In this document: positions 1 through 10,416 of the stretch, in pieces
Layout: the number at the start of each line of letters is the position of its first letter
How positions within the stretch are numbered: position 1 is the stretch's first letter
Assembly (NCBI RefSeq): GCF_902499135.1
Contig: NZ_CABVPR010000009.1
Span: forward strand, 50,031-114,030
Length of the DNA: 64,000 nt
Direction: 5' to 3'
Origin: Burkholderia dolosa
GTDB taxonomy: Bacteria > Pseudomonadota > Gammaproteobacteria > Burkholderiales > Burkholderiaceae
Notes under the pieces: model-generated
Database searches by the model: none
Told to the model about the DNA's origin: nothing
The model's input: only the letters and a program-made list of their open reading frames with translations
Program-made: the position numbers and the translations under genes

Positions 1-129
1 AAGGCGCGCGAAGCGCTGCGCGGCGAAGTCGCTGCGCTGGCCGTGAAGGGCGCCGAGCAGATCCTGAAGCGCGAAGTCGATCAAACGGCCCACGCCCAAC
101 TGCTGAATCAACTGAAAGCCGAGCTCTGA
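1..129 (+). CDS. atpF: ATP synthase F0 subunit b, C-terminal end (partial)
   Basis: Open from base 1 in frame 1 to TGA at 127-129, giving 42 residues of an alanine/glutamate/lysine-rich helix that ends in LLNQLKAEL. This is the usual C-terminus of the b subunit, the peripheral stalk that ties membrane subunit a to F1 through delta. The 5' part, including the membrane anchor, lies outside the window. Only two bases separate its stop from the ATG of atpH, as expected within the atp operon. The assignment relies mainly on the position before atpH and on helical composition. Confidence 0.9.
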
Positions 130-131
130 TC

Positions 132-671
132 ATGGCCGAACTTGCAACCATCGCCCGCCCTTACGCAGAAGCGCTGTTCCGCGTGGCCGAGGGCGGTGAC
201 ATCGCCGCCTGGTCCACGCTCGTGCAAGAGCTGGCCCAGGTTGCGCGTCTGCCGGAAGTGCTGTCGGTCGCGTCGAGCCCGAAGGTGACGCGTGCGCAAG
301 TGGCCGAGCTGCTGCTTGCCGCGGTGAAGTCGCCGCTCGCGTCCGGCGCCGAAGCGAAGAACTTCGTGCAGATGCTGGTCGACAATCATCGCATCGCGCT
401 GCTGCCGGAAATCGCCGAACAGTTCGAGGCGCTCAAGAACGAGCGCGAAGGTGCAGCCGACGCCGAGATCGTGAGCGCGTTCCCGCTGGACGGCGCGGAT
501 CTCGACAGCCTCGTCGCGAGCCTCGAGCGCAAGTTCAAGCGCAAGCTGAAACCGACGGTCGCAGTCGATTCGTCGCTGATCGGCGGCGTGCGCGTGACGG
601 TCGGCGACGAAGTGCTCGACACCTCGGTTCGCGCGCGCCTCGCATCGATGCAGGCTGCCTTGACCGCCTGA
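132..671 (+). CDS. atpH: ATP synthase F1 subunit delta
   Basis: 179 residues, normal for the delta (OSCP-like) subunit that sits on top of the alpha3beta3 head and joins it to the b-subunit stalk. The N-terminus ([16 protein letters not shown]) is the typical start of the helical alpha-binding domain. The C-terminal portion carries the conserved GG(V/I)RV..GD..LD.S segment near residues 154-168. It begins two bases after atpF and ends 44 bases before atpA. The AGGAG before atpA (705-709) confirms polycistronic translation. No anomaly seen. Confidence 0.96.
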   Translation: MAELATIARPYAEALFRVAEGGDIAAWSTLVQELAQVARLPEVLSVASSPKVTRAQVAELLLAAVKSPLASGAEAKNFVQMLVDNHRIALLPEIAEQFEALKNEREGAADAEIVSAFPLDGADLDSLVASLERKFKRKLKPTVAVDSSLIGGVRVTVGDEVLDTSVRARLASMQAALTA

Positions 672-715
672 GCGCCACGCCGGCACGCAACAGAATTGAC
701 TATCAGGAGCGAATA

Positions 716-2257
<1,542 letters not shown>

Positions 2258-2329
2258 TCCGCGAGTGACACACTGAGGCCGCGCGCGGGCGCCGATGCGC
2301 CCGCGCCGCTTCGGTGAGCGATGCATGAG

Positions 2330-2362
2330 CCCCGAGTAAAGCGCTGAAGCGCTAACTCGGGG
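2330..2362 (+). promoter_or_regulatory. Perfect inverted repeat in the atpA-atpG gap
   Basis: An outer stem CCCCGAGT (2330-2337) pairs with ACTCGGGG (2355-2362) and an inner stem AGCGCT (2340-2345) pairs with AGCGCT (2348-2353) around a GA loop. The result is a near-continuous 14-bp hairpin ending a few bases before the atpG ribosome-binding site (AAGGAG, 2366-2371). There is no U-run, so it is not an intrinsic terminator. It could set mRNA stability or modulate atpG translation, since F1 subunits are needed in unequal stoichiometry. Function is inference; the palindrome is seen directly. Confidence 0.6.
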
Positions 2363-2378
2363 CGCAAAGGAGCAAGCT

Positions 2379-3254
2379 ATGGCTGGAATGAAGGAAATTC
2401 GCGGCAAGATCAAGAGCGTGCAGAACACGCGCAAGATCACGAAGGCGATGGAAATGGTGGCCGCATCGAAGATGCGCCGCGCGCAGGAACGCATGCGCGC
2501 CGCTCGTCCGTACGCGGACAAGGTCCGTGCCATCGCCGCGCACATGAGCCGTGCGAACCCGGAGTACCGCCACCCGTTCATGGTGGCAAACGACGGCGCG
2601 AAGACGGCCGGCATCATCCTCGTGACGACCGACAAGGGTTTGTGCGGCGGTCTGAACACGAACGTGCTGCGCGCGACGATCCAGAAGTTCAAGGAGCTCG
2701 AAGAGAAGGGCCAGACGGTCGAAGCCACCGCGATCGGCGGCAAGGGCCTCGGCTTCCTGAACCGCTTCGGCGCGAAGGTGATGTCGCAGGTCGTGCACCT
2801 CGGCGACACCCCGCATCTGGACAAGCTGATCGGCGCGGTGAAGACGCAGCTCGATCTGTACTCGGAAGGCAAGCTGTCGGCGGTCTATCTCGCTTACACG
2901 CGCTTCATCAACACGATGAAGCAGGAAGCCGTGATCGAGCAGCTGCTGCCGCTGTCGTCGGAGCACTTCGAAGCCGATGACGGTACGCCGGCCACGTCGT
3001 GGGACTACATCTACGAGCCGGACGCGCAGGCAGTCGTCGACGAACTGCTCGTGCGTTACGTCGAGGCGCTGGTGTATCAGGCCGTCGCGGAGAACATGGC
3101 GTCCGAGCAATCGGCGCGGATGGTCGCGATGAAGGCCGCGTCCGACAACGCGAAGACGGTGATCAGCGAACTGCAGCTCGTGTACAACAAGAGCCGTCAG
3201 GCCGCGATCACGAAGGAACTGTCGGAGATCGTCGGCGGCGCAGCCGCTGTTTAA
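2379..3254 (+). CDS. atpG: ATP synthase F1 subunit gamma
   Basis: 291 residues, the standard length. Gamma is the coiled-coil rotor shaft inside the alpha3beta3 head. The N-terminal helix (residues 1-50) has the conserved [20 protein letters not shown] pattern. The [11 protein letters not shown] loop is at about residues 76-86, and the C-terminal helix ends with N.SRQA.ITKEL.EIVGGA. The ATG is preceded by AAGGAG at a good distance. It lies between atpA and atpD in the normal order. Confidence 0.98.
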   Translation: MAGMKEIRGKIKSVQNTRKITKAMEMVAASKMRRAQERMRAARPYADKVRAIAAHMSRANPEYRHPFMVANDGAKTAGIILVTTDKGLCGGLNTNVLRATIQKFKELEEKGQTVEATAIGGKGLGFLNRFGAKVMSQVVHLGDTPHLDKLIGAVKTQLDLYSEGKLSAVYLAYTRFINTMKQEAVIEQLLPLSSEHFEADDGTPATSWDYIYEPDAQAVVDELLVRYVEALVYQAVAENMASEQSARMVAMKAASDNAKTVISELQLVYNKSRQAAITKELSEIVGGAAAV

Positions 3255-4715
<1,461 letters not shown>

Positions 4716-4744
4716 GGGTCATGTGGGACGGGAGTGAGCGCCGA

Positions 4745-4852
4745 GCGCTCGCTCCGGTCGACCGTCGTGGGGCTGGGCAGGCGCTGACGCGCCGGTTTCG
4801 GCCCGCTACGGCATGGATCGGAGTCGGCGCCGACGCGCTCGCTCCGGTCGAC
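4745..4852 (+). repeat. 18-bp direct repeat pair in the atpD-atpC gap
   Basis: GCGCTCGCTCCGGTCGAC occurs at 4745-4762 and again at 4835-4852, exactly 90 bases apart. The second copy abuts the AGGAG of the atpC ribosome-binding site. Nearby GGAGTGAGCGCCGAGCGCTCGCTCC and GGAGTCGGCGCC... stretches are partly self-complementary, so each copy can close a hairpin. Neither has a U-run. The two copies are exact; any role in differential expression of atpC or in mRNA processing is inference. Confidence 0.6.
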
Positions 4853-4862
4853 AGGAGTCGAT

Positions 4863-5288
4863 ATGGCAACCATCAAAGTAGACGTCGTCAGCGCGGAAGA
4901 GCAGATCTTCTCGGGCGAGGCGAAATTCGTCGCGCTGCCGGGCGAAGCGGGTGAGCTGGGTATCCTGCCGGGTCACACGCCGCTGATCACGCGGATTCGT
5001 CCGGGTGCGGTGCGCATCGAAGTCGAGGGCGGCAACGACGAATTCGTGTTCGTCGCGGGCGGCATTCTCGAAGTGCAGCCGGGCGCCGTGACGGTGCTCG
5101 CCGACACCGCGATCCGCGGCAAGGACCTCGACTCGGCGAAGGCCGAGGAGGCGCGCAAGCGCGCCGAGGAAACGCTGCAGAACGCGAAGTCGGACATCGA
5201 CCTCGCGAAGGCGCAATCCGAGCTCGCGACCGCGATGGCGCAGCTCGAAGCGATCCAGCGTCTGGCGAAGATCCGCAGCCGGCACTGA
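4863..5288 (+). CDS. atpC: ATP synthase F1 subunit epsilon
   Basis: 141 residues, typical of the beta-sandwich plus helical hairpin subunit that couples gamma to the c-ring and can inhibit ATP hydrolysis. The N-terminal domain has the conserved [16 protein letters not shown] segment (about residues 27-41). The C-terminal region is an Ala/Glu/Lys-rich helix pair. It starts with ATG after AGGAG at 4852-4856 and is the last gene of the operon, 20 bases before a strong terminator. Confidence 0.97.
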   Translation: MATIKVDVVSAEEQIFSGEAKFVALPGEAGELGILPGHTPLITRIRPGAVRIEVEGGNDEFVFVAGGILEVQPGAVTVLADTAIRGKDLDSAKAEEARKRAEETLQNAKSDIDLAKAQSELATAMAQLEAIQRLAKIRSRH

Positions 5289-5308
5289 GCCGCGCGTATC
5301 CCGCGAAA

Positions 5309-5336
5309 GAAAGCAGCCTTCGGGCTGCTTTTTTTT
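5309..5336 (+). terminator. Intrinsic terminator of the atp operon
   Basis: AAGCAGCC (5311-5318), a UUCG-type tetraloop (5319-5322) and GGCTGCTT (5323-5330) form a perfect 8-bp stem followed by a run of T to 5336. It lies 20 bases after the atpC stop on the coding strand and is a textbook Rho-independent terminator. Confidence 0.93.
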
Positions 5337-5528
5337 CGCCGTCGGCCGGTGATGCCCGTCGTTGCGTCCGGTCGTGCTATTTCATCCGTCCGCCGCGATT
5401 TGATGTCAGAGTGTCGTCAGCGGAGCGCGGCATCATCCGCGGTAAAGGTCGTCCGTCGCGATCTCGACGACGGGCGTCGGCGCCGGCCCCGCGCCGGGCC
5501 GATCAGACAAAAACGGACGGAGACATTC

Positions 5529-7256
5529 ATGGCAGCAGACCTTGGCGTGAGGGCGCTGATCGCGCCCGAGAACGGCCTGTCGTACGTGCGCGGCGCAACC
5601 GATGTGCCGCTGTCCGAAGCGACGATCGGCCGATTCCTGCTCGATACGGCCGGCCGGTTTCCCGATCGTCCGGCCGTCGTGTTCCGCGAGCAGCAGGTGC
5701 GCTGGACCTGGCGCGAATTCGCGGACGAGATCGACGTGCTCGCGGCCGGCCTGGCGGCGCTCGGGATCGTGAAGGGCGATCGTGTCGGTATCTGGTCGCC
5801 GAACCGCAGCGAATGGCTGCTCACGCAATTCGCGACCGCGCGGATCGGCGCGATCCTCGTCAACATCAATCCGGCGTACCGGCTCGCGGAGCTCGAATAC
5901 GCGCTGAACAAGGTCGGCTGCAAGGCGGTGATCGCGGCCGAGCGCTTCAAGTCGTCCGCGTACGTCGAGATGCTGCAGACGATCGCGCCGGAGCTGGCGA
6001 CCGCGACACCGGGCGACCTGCACGCGGCGCGTGTGCCGAGCCTGCGTACGATCGTGTCGATGAGCGACGTCGCGCCGCCCGGCATGGTCCGCTTCGCGGA
6101 CGTGATCGCGCGCGGCCGCCGCGCGGTCGATTCCGCGCTGCTCGACGCGATCGGTGCGACGCTCGCGTCGACCGATCCGATCAACATCCAGTTCACGAGC
6201 GGCACGACCGGCAGCCCGAAGGGCGCGACGCTCACGCACCGCAACGTCGTCAACAACGCGCGCTCGATCGCGCGCGCGATGCGCTTCACCGAGCACGATT
6301 CGCTCTGCATTCCGGTGCCGCTCTATCACTGCTTCGGGATGGTGCTGGCCGTGCTCGCATGCGTGTCCACGGGCGCTGCGATGGTGTTTCCCGGCGAGGC
6401 GTTCGATCCCGTCGCGACGCTCGCGGCCGTGGCCGAAGAGCGCTGCACCGCGCTGCACGGCGTGCCGACGATGTTCATCGCCGAGCTCGATCATCCGGAG
6501 TTCGCGAAATTCGACCTGTCGACGCTGCGCACCGGAATCATGGCCGGTTCGCCGTGCCCGATCGAGACGATGAAGCGCGTCGTCTCGCAGATGCATCTGT
6601 CGGAGATCACGATCGCGTACGGGATGACGGAGACGAGCCCCGTGTCGTTCCAGAGCTCGACCGACGATCCGCTCGAAAAGCGCACGACGACGGTCGGCCG
6701 CATCCAGCCGCACCTGGAAGTGAAGATCATCGATCCGAGCGGCGACATCGTGCCCGTCGGCGCGACGGGAGAGCTGTGCACGAAAGGTTATTCGGTGATG
6801 CTCGGCTACTGGGACGACGACGCGAAGACGCGCGAGGTGCTGATCGACGGCTGGATGCATACGGGCGACCTCGCGACGCTCGATGCGGACGGCTACTGCA
6901 ACATCGTCGGCCGGCTGAAGGACATGGTGATTCGTGGCGGCGAGAACGTGTACCCGCGCGAGATCGAGGAATTCCTGTTCAGGCATCCGAAGATCCAGAG
7001 CGCGCAGGTATTCGGCGTGCCGGACCCGAAATACGGCGAGGAGCTGTGCGCGTGGATCGTGCTGCGCGCGAACGAGCAGATGACCGAGGATGACGTGCGT
7101 GCGTTCTGCCAAGGACAAATCGCGCACTACAAGATCCCGCGCTACATCCGCTTCGTCGACGAACTGCCGATGACGGTGACGGGCAAGGTGCAGAAGTTCG
7201 TGATGCGCGAGCGGATGATCGACGAGCTGAAGCTCGACGTGCAGAAGACCGCGTGA
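5529..7256 (+). CDS. AMP-binding acyl-CoA synthetase (medium/long-chain type)
   Basis: 575 residues from the ATG at 5529, chosen because GGAG lies 6 bases upstream; the frame is open further 5' but that part has no family match. It has the adenylate-forming signature [12 protein letters not shown] at about residues 224-235, YGMTETSP near 366, the GWMHTGDL.. segment near 443, and a C-terminal GKVQK lysine region. This family activates carboxylic acids to acyl-AMP and then acyl-CoA. The whole sequence resembles medium/long-chain fatty acyl-CoA ligases rather than acetyl-CoA synthetase, but the exact chain length cannot be read from it. It stands alone between the atp terminator and a possible small RNA. 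Confidence 0.85.
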   Translation: MAADLGVRALIAPENGLSYVRGATDVPLSEATIGRFLLDTAGRFPDRPAVVFREQQVRWTWREFADEIDVLAAGLAALGIVKGDRVGIWSPNRSEWLLTQFATARIGAILVNINPAYRLAELEYALNKVGCKAVIAAERFKSSAYVEMLQTIAPELATATPGDLHAARVPSLRTIVSMSDVAPPGMVRFADVIARGRRAVDSALLDAIGATLASTDPINIQFTSGTTGSPKGATLTHRNVVNNARSIARAMRFTEHDSLCIPVPLYHCFGMVLAVLACVSTGAAMVFPGEAFDPVATLAAVAEERCTALHGVPTMFIAELDHPEFAKFDLSTLRTGIMAGSPCPIETMKRVVSQMHLSEITIAYGMTETSPVSFQSSTDDPLEKRTTTVGRIQPHLEVKIIDPSGDIVPVGATGELCTKGYSVMLGYWDDDAKTREVLIDGWMHTGDLATLDADGYCNIVGRLKDMVIRGGENVYPREIEEFLFRHPKIQSAQVFGVPDPKYGEELCAWIVLRANEQMTEDDVRAFCQGQIAHYKIPRYIRFVDELPMTVTGKVQKFVMRERMIDELKLDVQKTA

Positions 7257-7315
7257 AGCGGCTCGATGCGGTGAAGAACGCGGCGGCCTGCGGGCCGTTG
7301 CGTTTTCGATGGACG

Positions 7316-7341
7316 AAAAAAAGCGGGCTTATGAGCCCGCT
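7316..7341 (-). terminator. Intrinsic terminator, minus strand
   Basis: AGCGGGCT (7322-7329) and AGCCCGCT (7334-7341) form an 8-bp perfect stem with a 4-base loop. Read on the minus strand it is followed by seven U (plus-strand A at 7316-7322). The plus strand has A rather than T after the stem, so it works best for a transcript arriving from the right. No protein-coding gene on that strand ends nearby, which points to an RNA gene at 7342-7600. It might also weakly stop the acyl-CoA synthetase transcript. Confidence 0.75.
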
Positions 7342-7600
7342 AAAAACCACACGCTACGGGGTTAGCGCGAGGAGACCAAAGTTGAAACCGAATCCGGCGG
7401 GGAGCCGGAAACGACTCCAACAGGGATGCCCCTCGGAAGGGCTTCGGTACGTGACCGACTGGCTCGCAGCGCTTCGCGTCCGCTCACACTTGGCACACGA
7501 GACCGCATCCGTGTTGAAACCGTTGAAGGCATTGTGGGCGAATTAACGCGCCGACGCGGTAACAAAGTGTTTCAGGTTGTAACGCCCGCCAGATAAGGTT
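7342..7600 (-). ncRNA. Candidate small RNA in the 7257-7929 spacer
   Basis: The 673-base spacer between the acyl-CoA synthetase and pheC holds no convincing protein. Its minus strand ends in a strong intrinsic terminator (7316-7341). Upstream on that strand are several short self-complementary segments (for example 7400-7445 with GGGGAGCC and GGGATGCCCC elements), a repeated CGGTTTCAAC (complement of 7381-7390 and 7513-7522), and an AT-rich stretch at 7590-7700 that could be a promoter. Two GTAAC sites 20 bases apart (7559-7563 and 7579-7583) look like a regulator site. It does not match tmRNA, SRP RNA, RNase P or 6S RNA as I know them. Boundaries are approximate. Confidence 0.35.
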
Positions 7601-7929
7601 TTCCGGGATTTTTTGCTGTTTTCGATATCCTGAAAAAGGTCGTTTTTACCCGATTTTTCCGCAGAGTTTTCATCGCATGCATATCCCACGTTTTTCATGC
7701 GTATACGGCTCAATGAATGGTCGATATGCACGCACGAAAATCGGTCGAACGCCGCGTGTCGCATGTGACGAGCGATTCGTCGGAAAGATTTTGAAACGTG
7801 ATCGGCGGGCGCGATAGTCGGCCGTCCGGCCAATTTTCGTCGAATCGTCGCGGCGCGCTTGCGGTCGAAGCCGCACCGATCGCATCGGCGTCGATACCGT
7901 TGATCGGCCGCCGATGCATGTACTGTCGC

Positions 7930-8727
7930 TTACTTCAGCCATTTGTCCGAGATCGCCTGATATTCGTCGGTCGACAGCGCAAGGTGCAGCCACTGATCGA
8001 CGTACTGCTGAAACACGACGTCGCCGCGCGGCACCATGTACGCCTTCTCGCCGAACTGGAACGGCTTGTCCGGATGCACCGAGCACAGCCCGGGATTCAG
8101 CTTTTGCTGCAGCAGCGTCTCGGACGCATCGGTCACCATCACGTCCGCCTTGCCCGCGAGAATCTGCTTGAAGATCGTCACGTTGTCCGGATAGACGGTC
8201 ACGTTCGCATGCGTGAAATGCTGCTTCGCGAAACGCTCGTTCGTGCCGCCCGGGTTCACGATCACGCGCGTGTCCGGCCGGTCGATCTGGGCGACCGTCT
8301 GGTACTTGTCGACGTCCGCGCAGCGGACGATCGGCGCCTTGCCGTCGACCACGTACGGCTGCGTGAAGAACGCGCGCTTCTGGCGCTCGAGCGTCGTCGA
8401 CACACCGCCGACCGCGATGTCGCACTTCGCGACGAAGTCGGCAGTGAGATTCGACCAGCTCGTCTTCACGTAGTCGGTCTTGACGCCGAGCGACTTCGCG
8501 AGCGATTCGGCCATGTCGATGTCGATGCCTTCGAAGCGGCCGTCCGGACGGTAGTACGAGTACGGCTTGTAGTCGCCGGTCGTGCACACGCGCAGCGTGC
8601 CGCGCGCGAGCACGTCGTCGAGCCGCGAGCCGCTGCCGGCCGACGCGGCGGTGGCGGGCGCAGCAGTCTGCGCGGTCGCGGCCGCGCAGCAGAGCATCGC
8701 AGCGGCGATCGTGGCGAATGTCTTCAT
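7930..8727 (-). CDS. pheC: Periplasmic cyclohexadienyl dehydratase (PheC-like)
   Basis: 265 residues with an N-terminal signal peptide (cleavage near residue 20). The fold is the family 3 solute-binding fold, but the sequence closely follows Pseudomonas PheC: LRVCTTGDYKPYSYYRPDGR near residue 45, INLERQ-like TTLERQ, the NPGGTNE loop, DNVTIFKQILAGKADVMVTDA, and ELCAVHP-like GLCSVHPDKPFQFGEKAY. PheC converts prephenate to phenylpyruvate and arogenate to phenylalanine in the periplasm. Transport binding proteins of this fold lack the TTGDY..SY and NPGGTNE combination. It is encoded alone, with no permease or ATPase gene adjacent, which agrees with an enzyme rather than a transporter subunit. AGGAGGAGACC precedes the ATG. 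Confidence 0.78.
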   Translation of the reverse strand: MKTFATIAAAMLCCAAATAQTAAPATAASAGSGSRLDDVLARGTLRVCTTGDYKPYSYYRPDGRFEGIDIDMAESLAKSLGVKTDYVKTSWSNLTADFVAKCDIAVGGVSTTLERQKRAFFTQPYVVDGKAPIVRCADVDKYQTVAQIDRPDTRVIVNPGGTNERFAKQHFTHANVTVYPDNVTIFKQILAGKADVMVTDASETLLQQKLNPGLCSVHPDKPFQFGEKAYMVPRGDVVFQQYVDQWLHLALSTDEYQAISDKWLK

Positions 8728-8876
8728 CGGTCTCCTCCTTCATTCCGTTCGATATGAGCGTCCGATCATAACGGAGCCATCGCGCGCGTCATATGGCCGC
8801 CATCGCGCGGGCATGCGCAGTCGCGCGGCGTCGCTCCGGTAAAATGCCGCTTTGCCTTCGCATCGTCGCTCCTACC

Positions 8877-9971
8877 GTGGCCCATACCCTGCTCAACGAC
8901 ACCTTCCTGCGCGCGCTGCTGCGCGAGCCGACCGACTACACGCCGATCTGGCTGATGCGTCAGGCGGGCCGCTATCTTCCCGAATACAACGCGACGCGTG
9001 CGCGTGCCGGCAGCTTCCTCGGCCTCGCGAAGAATCCCGACTACGCGACCGAGGTCACGCTGCAGCCGCTCGAGCGCTTTCCGCTCGACGCCGCGATCCT
9101 GTTTTCGGACATCCTGACGATTCCGGACGCGATGGGCCTTGGCCTCGACTTCCAGGCCGGCGAAGGGCCGAAGTTCGCGCACCCGGTGCGCACCGAGGCC
9201 GATGTCGCGAAACTCGCGGTGCCCGACATCGACGCGACGCTCGGCTACGTGACCGACGCGGTGCGCGAGATCCGCCGCGCGCTTACCGACGGGCAGGGCC
9301 GGCAGCGCGTGCCGCTGATCGGCTTCTCGGGCAGCCCGTGGACGCTCGCGTGCTACATGGTCGAAGGCGGCGGGTCGGACGATTTCCGCACGGTGAAGTC
9401 GATGGCGTATGCGCGCCCGGACCTGATGCACCGGATTCTCGACGTGAACGCGCTGGCCGTCGCGGCGTACCTGAACGCGCAGATCGAAGCGGGCGCGCAG
9501 GCGGTGATGATCTTCGACACATGGGGCGGCGCGCTCGCCGACGGCGCGTATCAGCGCTTTTCGCTCGACTATATTCAGCGCGTCGTCGCGCAGGTGAAGC
9601 GCGAGCACGACGGCGCGCGCGTGCCGGTGATCACGTTCACGAAGGGCGGCGGGCAGTGGCTCGAGCAGATCGCGGCAATCGGCGTCGACGCGGTCGGGCT
9701 CGACTGGACCGTCAATCTCGGTGCCGCGCGCGAGCGCGTCGCGGGACGCGTCGCGCTGCAGGGCAACCTCGACCCGACGATCCTGTTCGCGCCGCCGGCC
9801 GCCGTACGCGAACAGGCGCGCGCGGTGCTCGACAGCTACGGCAACCATCCGGGCCACGTATTCAACCTCGGACACGGGATTTCGCAGTTCACGCCGCCGG
9901 AGCACGTCGCGGAGCTCGTCGACGAAGTGCATCGTCACAGCCGCGCGATCCGTAGCGGGGCGGCGAGCTGA
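8877..9971 (+). CDS. hemE: Uroporphyrinogen decarboxylase
   Basis: 364 residues from a GTG at 8877 (mature start [13 protein letters not shown]). It decarboxylates the four acetate side chains of uroporphyrinogen III to give coproporphyrinogen III in haem synthesis. The signature [15 protein letters not shown] is at about residues 22-36 and [16 protein letters not shown] near 150. FDTWGG and the C-terminal FNLGHGI are also present. An in-frame ATG at 8844 would add 11 residues, but a TAAAAT -10-like box at 8840-8845 overlaps it, and homologues begin near the GTG. Neither start has a good Shine-Dalgarno. The gene is divergent from pheC. Confidence 0.95.
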   Translation: MAHTLLNDTFLRALLREPTDYTPIWLMRQAGRYLPEYNATRARAGSFLGLAKNPDYATEVTLQPLERFPLDAAILFSDILTIPDAMGLGLDFQAGEGPKFAHPVRTEADVAKLAVPDIDATLGYVTDAVREIRRALTDGQGRQRVPLIGFSGSPWTLACYMVEGGGSDDFRTVKSMAYARPDLMHRILDVNALAVAAYLNAQIEAGAQAVMIFDTWGGALADGAYQRFSLDYIQRVVAQVKREHDGARVPVITFTKGGGQWLEQIAAIGVDAVGLDWTVNLGAARERVAGRVALQGNLDPTILFAPPAAVREQARAVLDSYGNHPGHVFNLGHGISQFTPPEHVAELVDEVHRHSRAIRSGAAS

Positions 9972-10416
9972 ACGCAAGCGCTGTCATGCTGCGTTGCGGG
10001 GTGACGATGTTTCGTCGCGCGCGCTAAACAGGGCGCAACCCCGCACCGGTTGCCGATTCGATGCTTGTCAAGACTTGACTTATACACATTTTCCACGTTG
10101 CAGCGCGGTAGAGCCCCTTATCGGTGGATTTATCTCGCTATGGTGGCGGAATTTGAATAGCAGCCTTATGGAATAAGGCTTCGCGGGGCGCCGCGCGAAA
10201 CGGGCGAAAGCAGCGGAAAGCGCGGCCCCGCGCGCATTGCGGCCGTTGAGGGGCAAGTTCTCAACAAAGTTATCCACAGGCTGGGCAGGGTAAACGGCGA
10301 TTCCTAATGAGAATCCAAAACTTAGCGCCGAATCTGAAGTTTTACTTTAAGTTCGCCGTCGCGGCGCGGATCCGCATGCAACGCGCTCGCGCGCAGCGCT
10401 CGATCGCCGGAGCGCC
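9972..10416 (+). promoter_or_regulatory. hemE-priA spacer with two DnaA boxes
   Basis: This 445-base non-coding stretch is AT-richer than its surroundings. It holds TTATACACA at 10080-10088 and TTATCCACA at 10270-10278, both matching the DnaA box TTATNCACA. A third box, in reverse (TGTGGATAA), sits inside priA at 11004-11012. A 7-bp hairpin (AGCCTTA/TAAGGCT, 10162-10180) lies between the two. No coding frame of note was found. The boxes could make priA DnaA-responsive. There is no dnaA, dnaN or gyrB here, so I do not call it an origin. Confidence 0.5.

Noticed and set aside
7253-7546. 97-codon plus-strand frame in the spacer after the acyl-CoA synthetase
   Set aside because: It crosses the terminator hairpin, has no Shine-Dalgarno and no recognisable sequence; the spacer is better explained as an RNA gene region.
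10162-10180. Terminator for hemE
   Set aside because: A perfect 7-bp stem exists, but no T-run follows on either strand.
10080-10278. Chromosomal origin of replication
   Set aside because: Only two DnaA boxes, no clear AT-rich unwinding region, and no dnaA, dnaN, gyrB or rpmH nearby.
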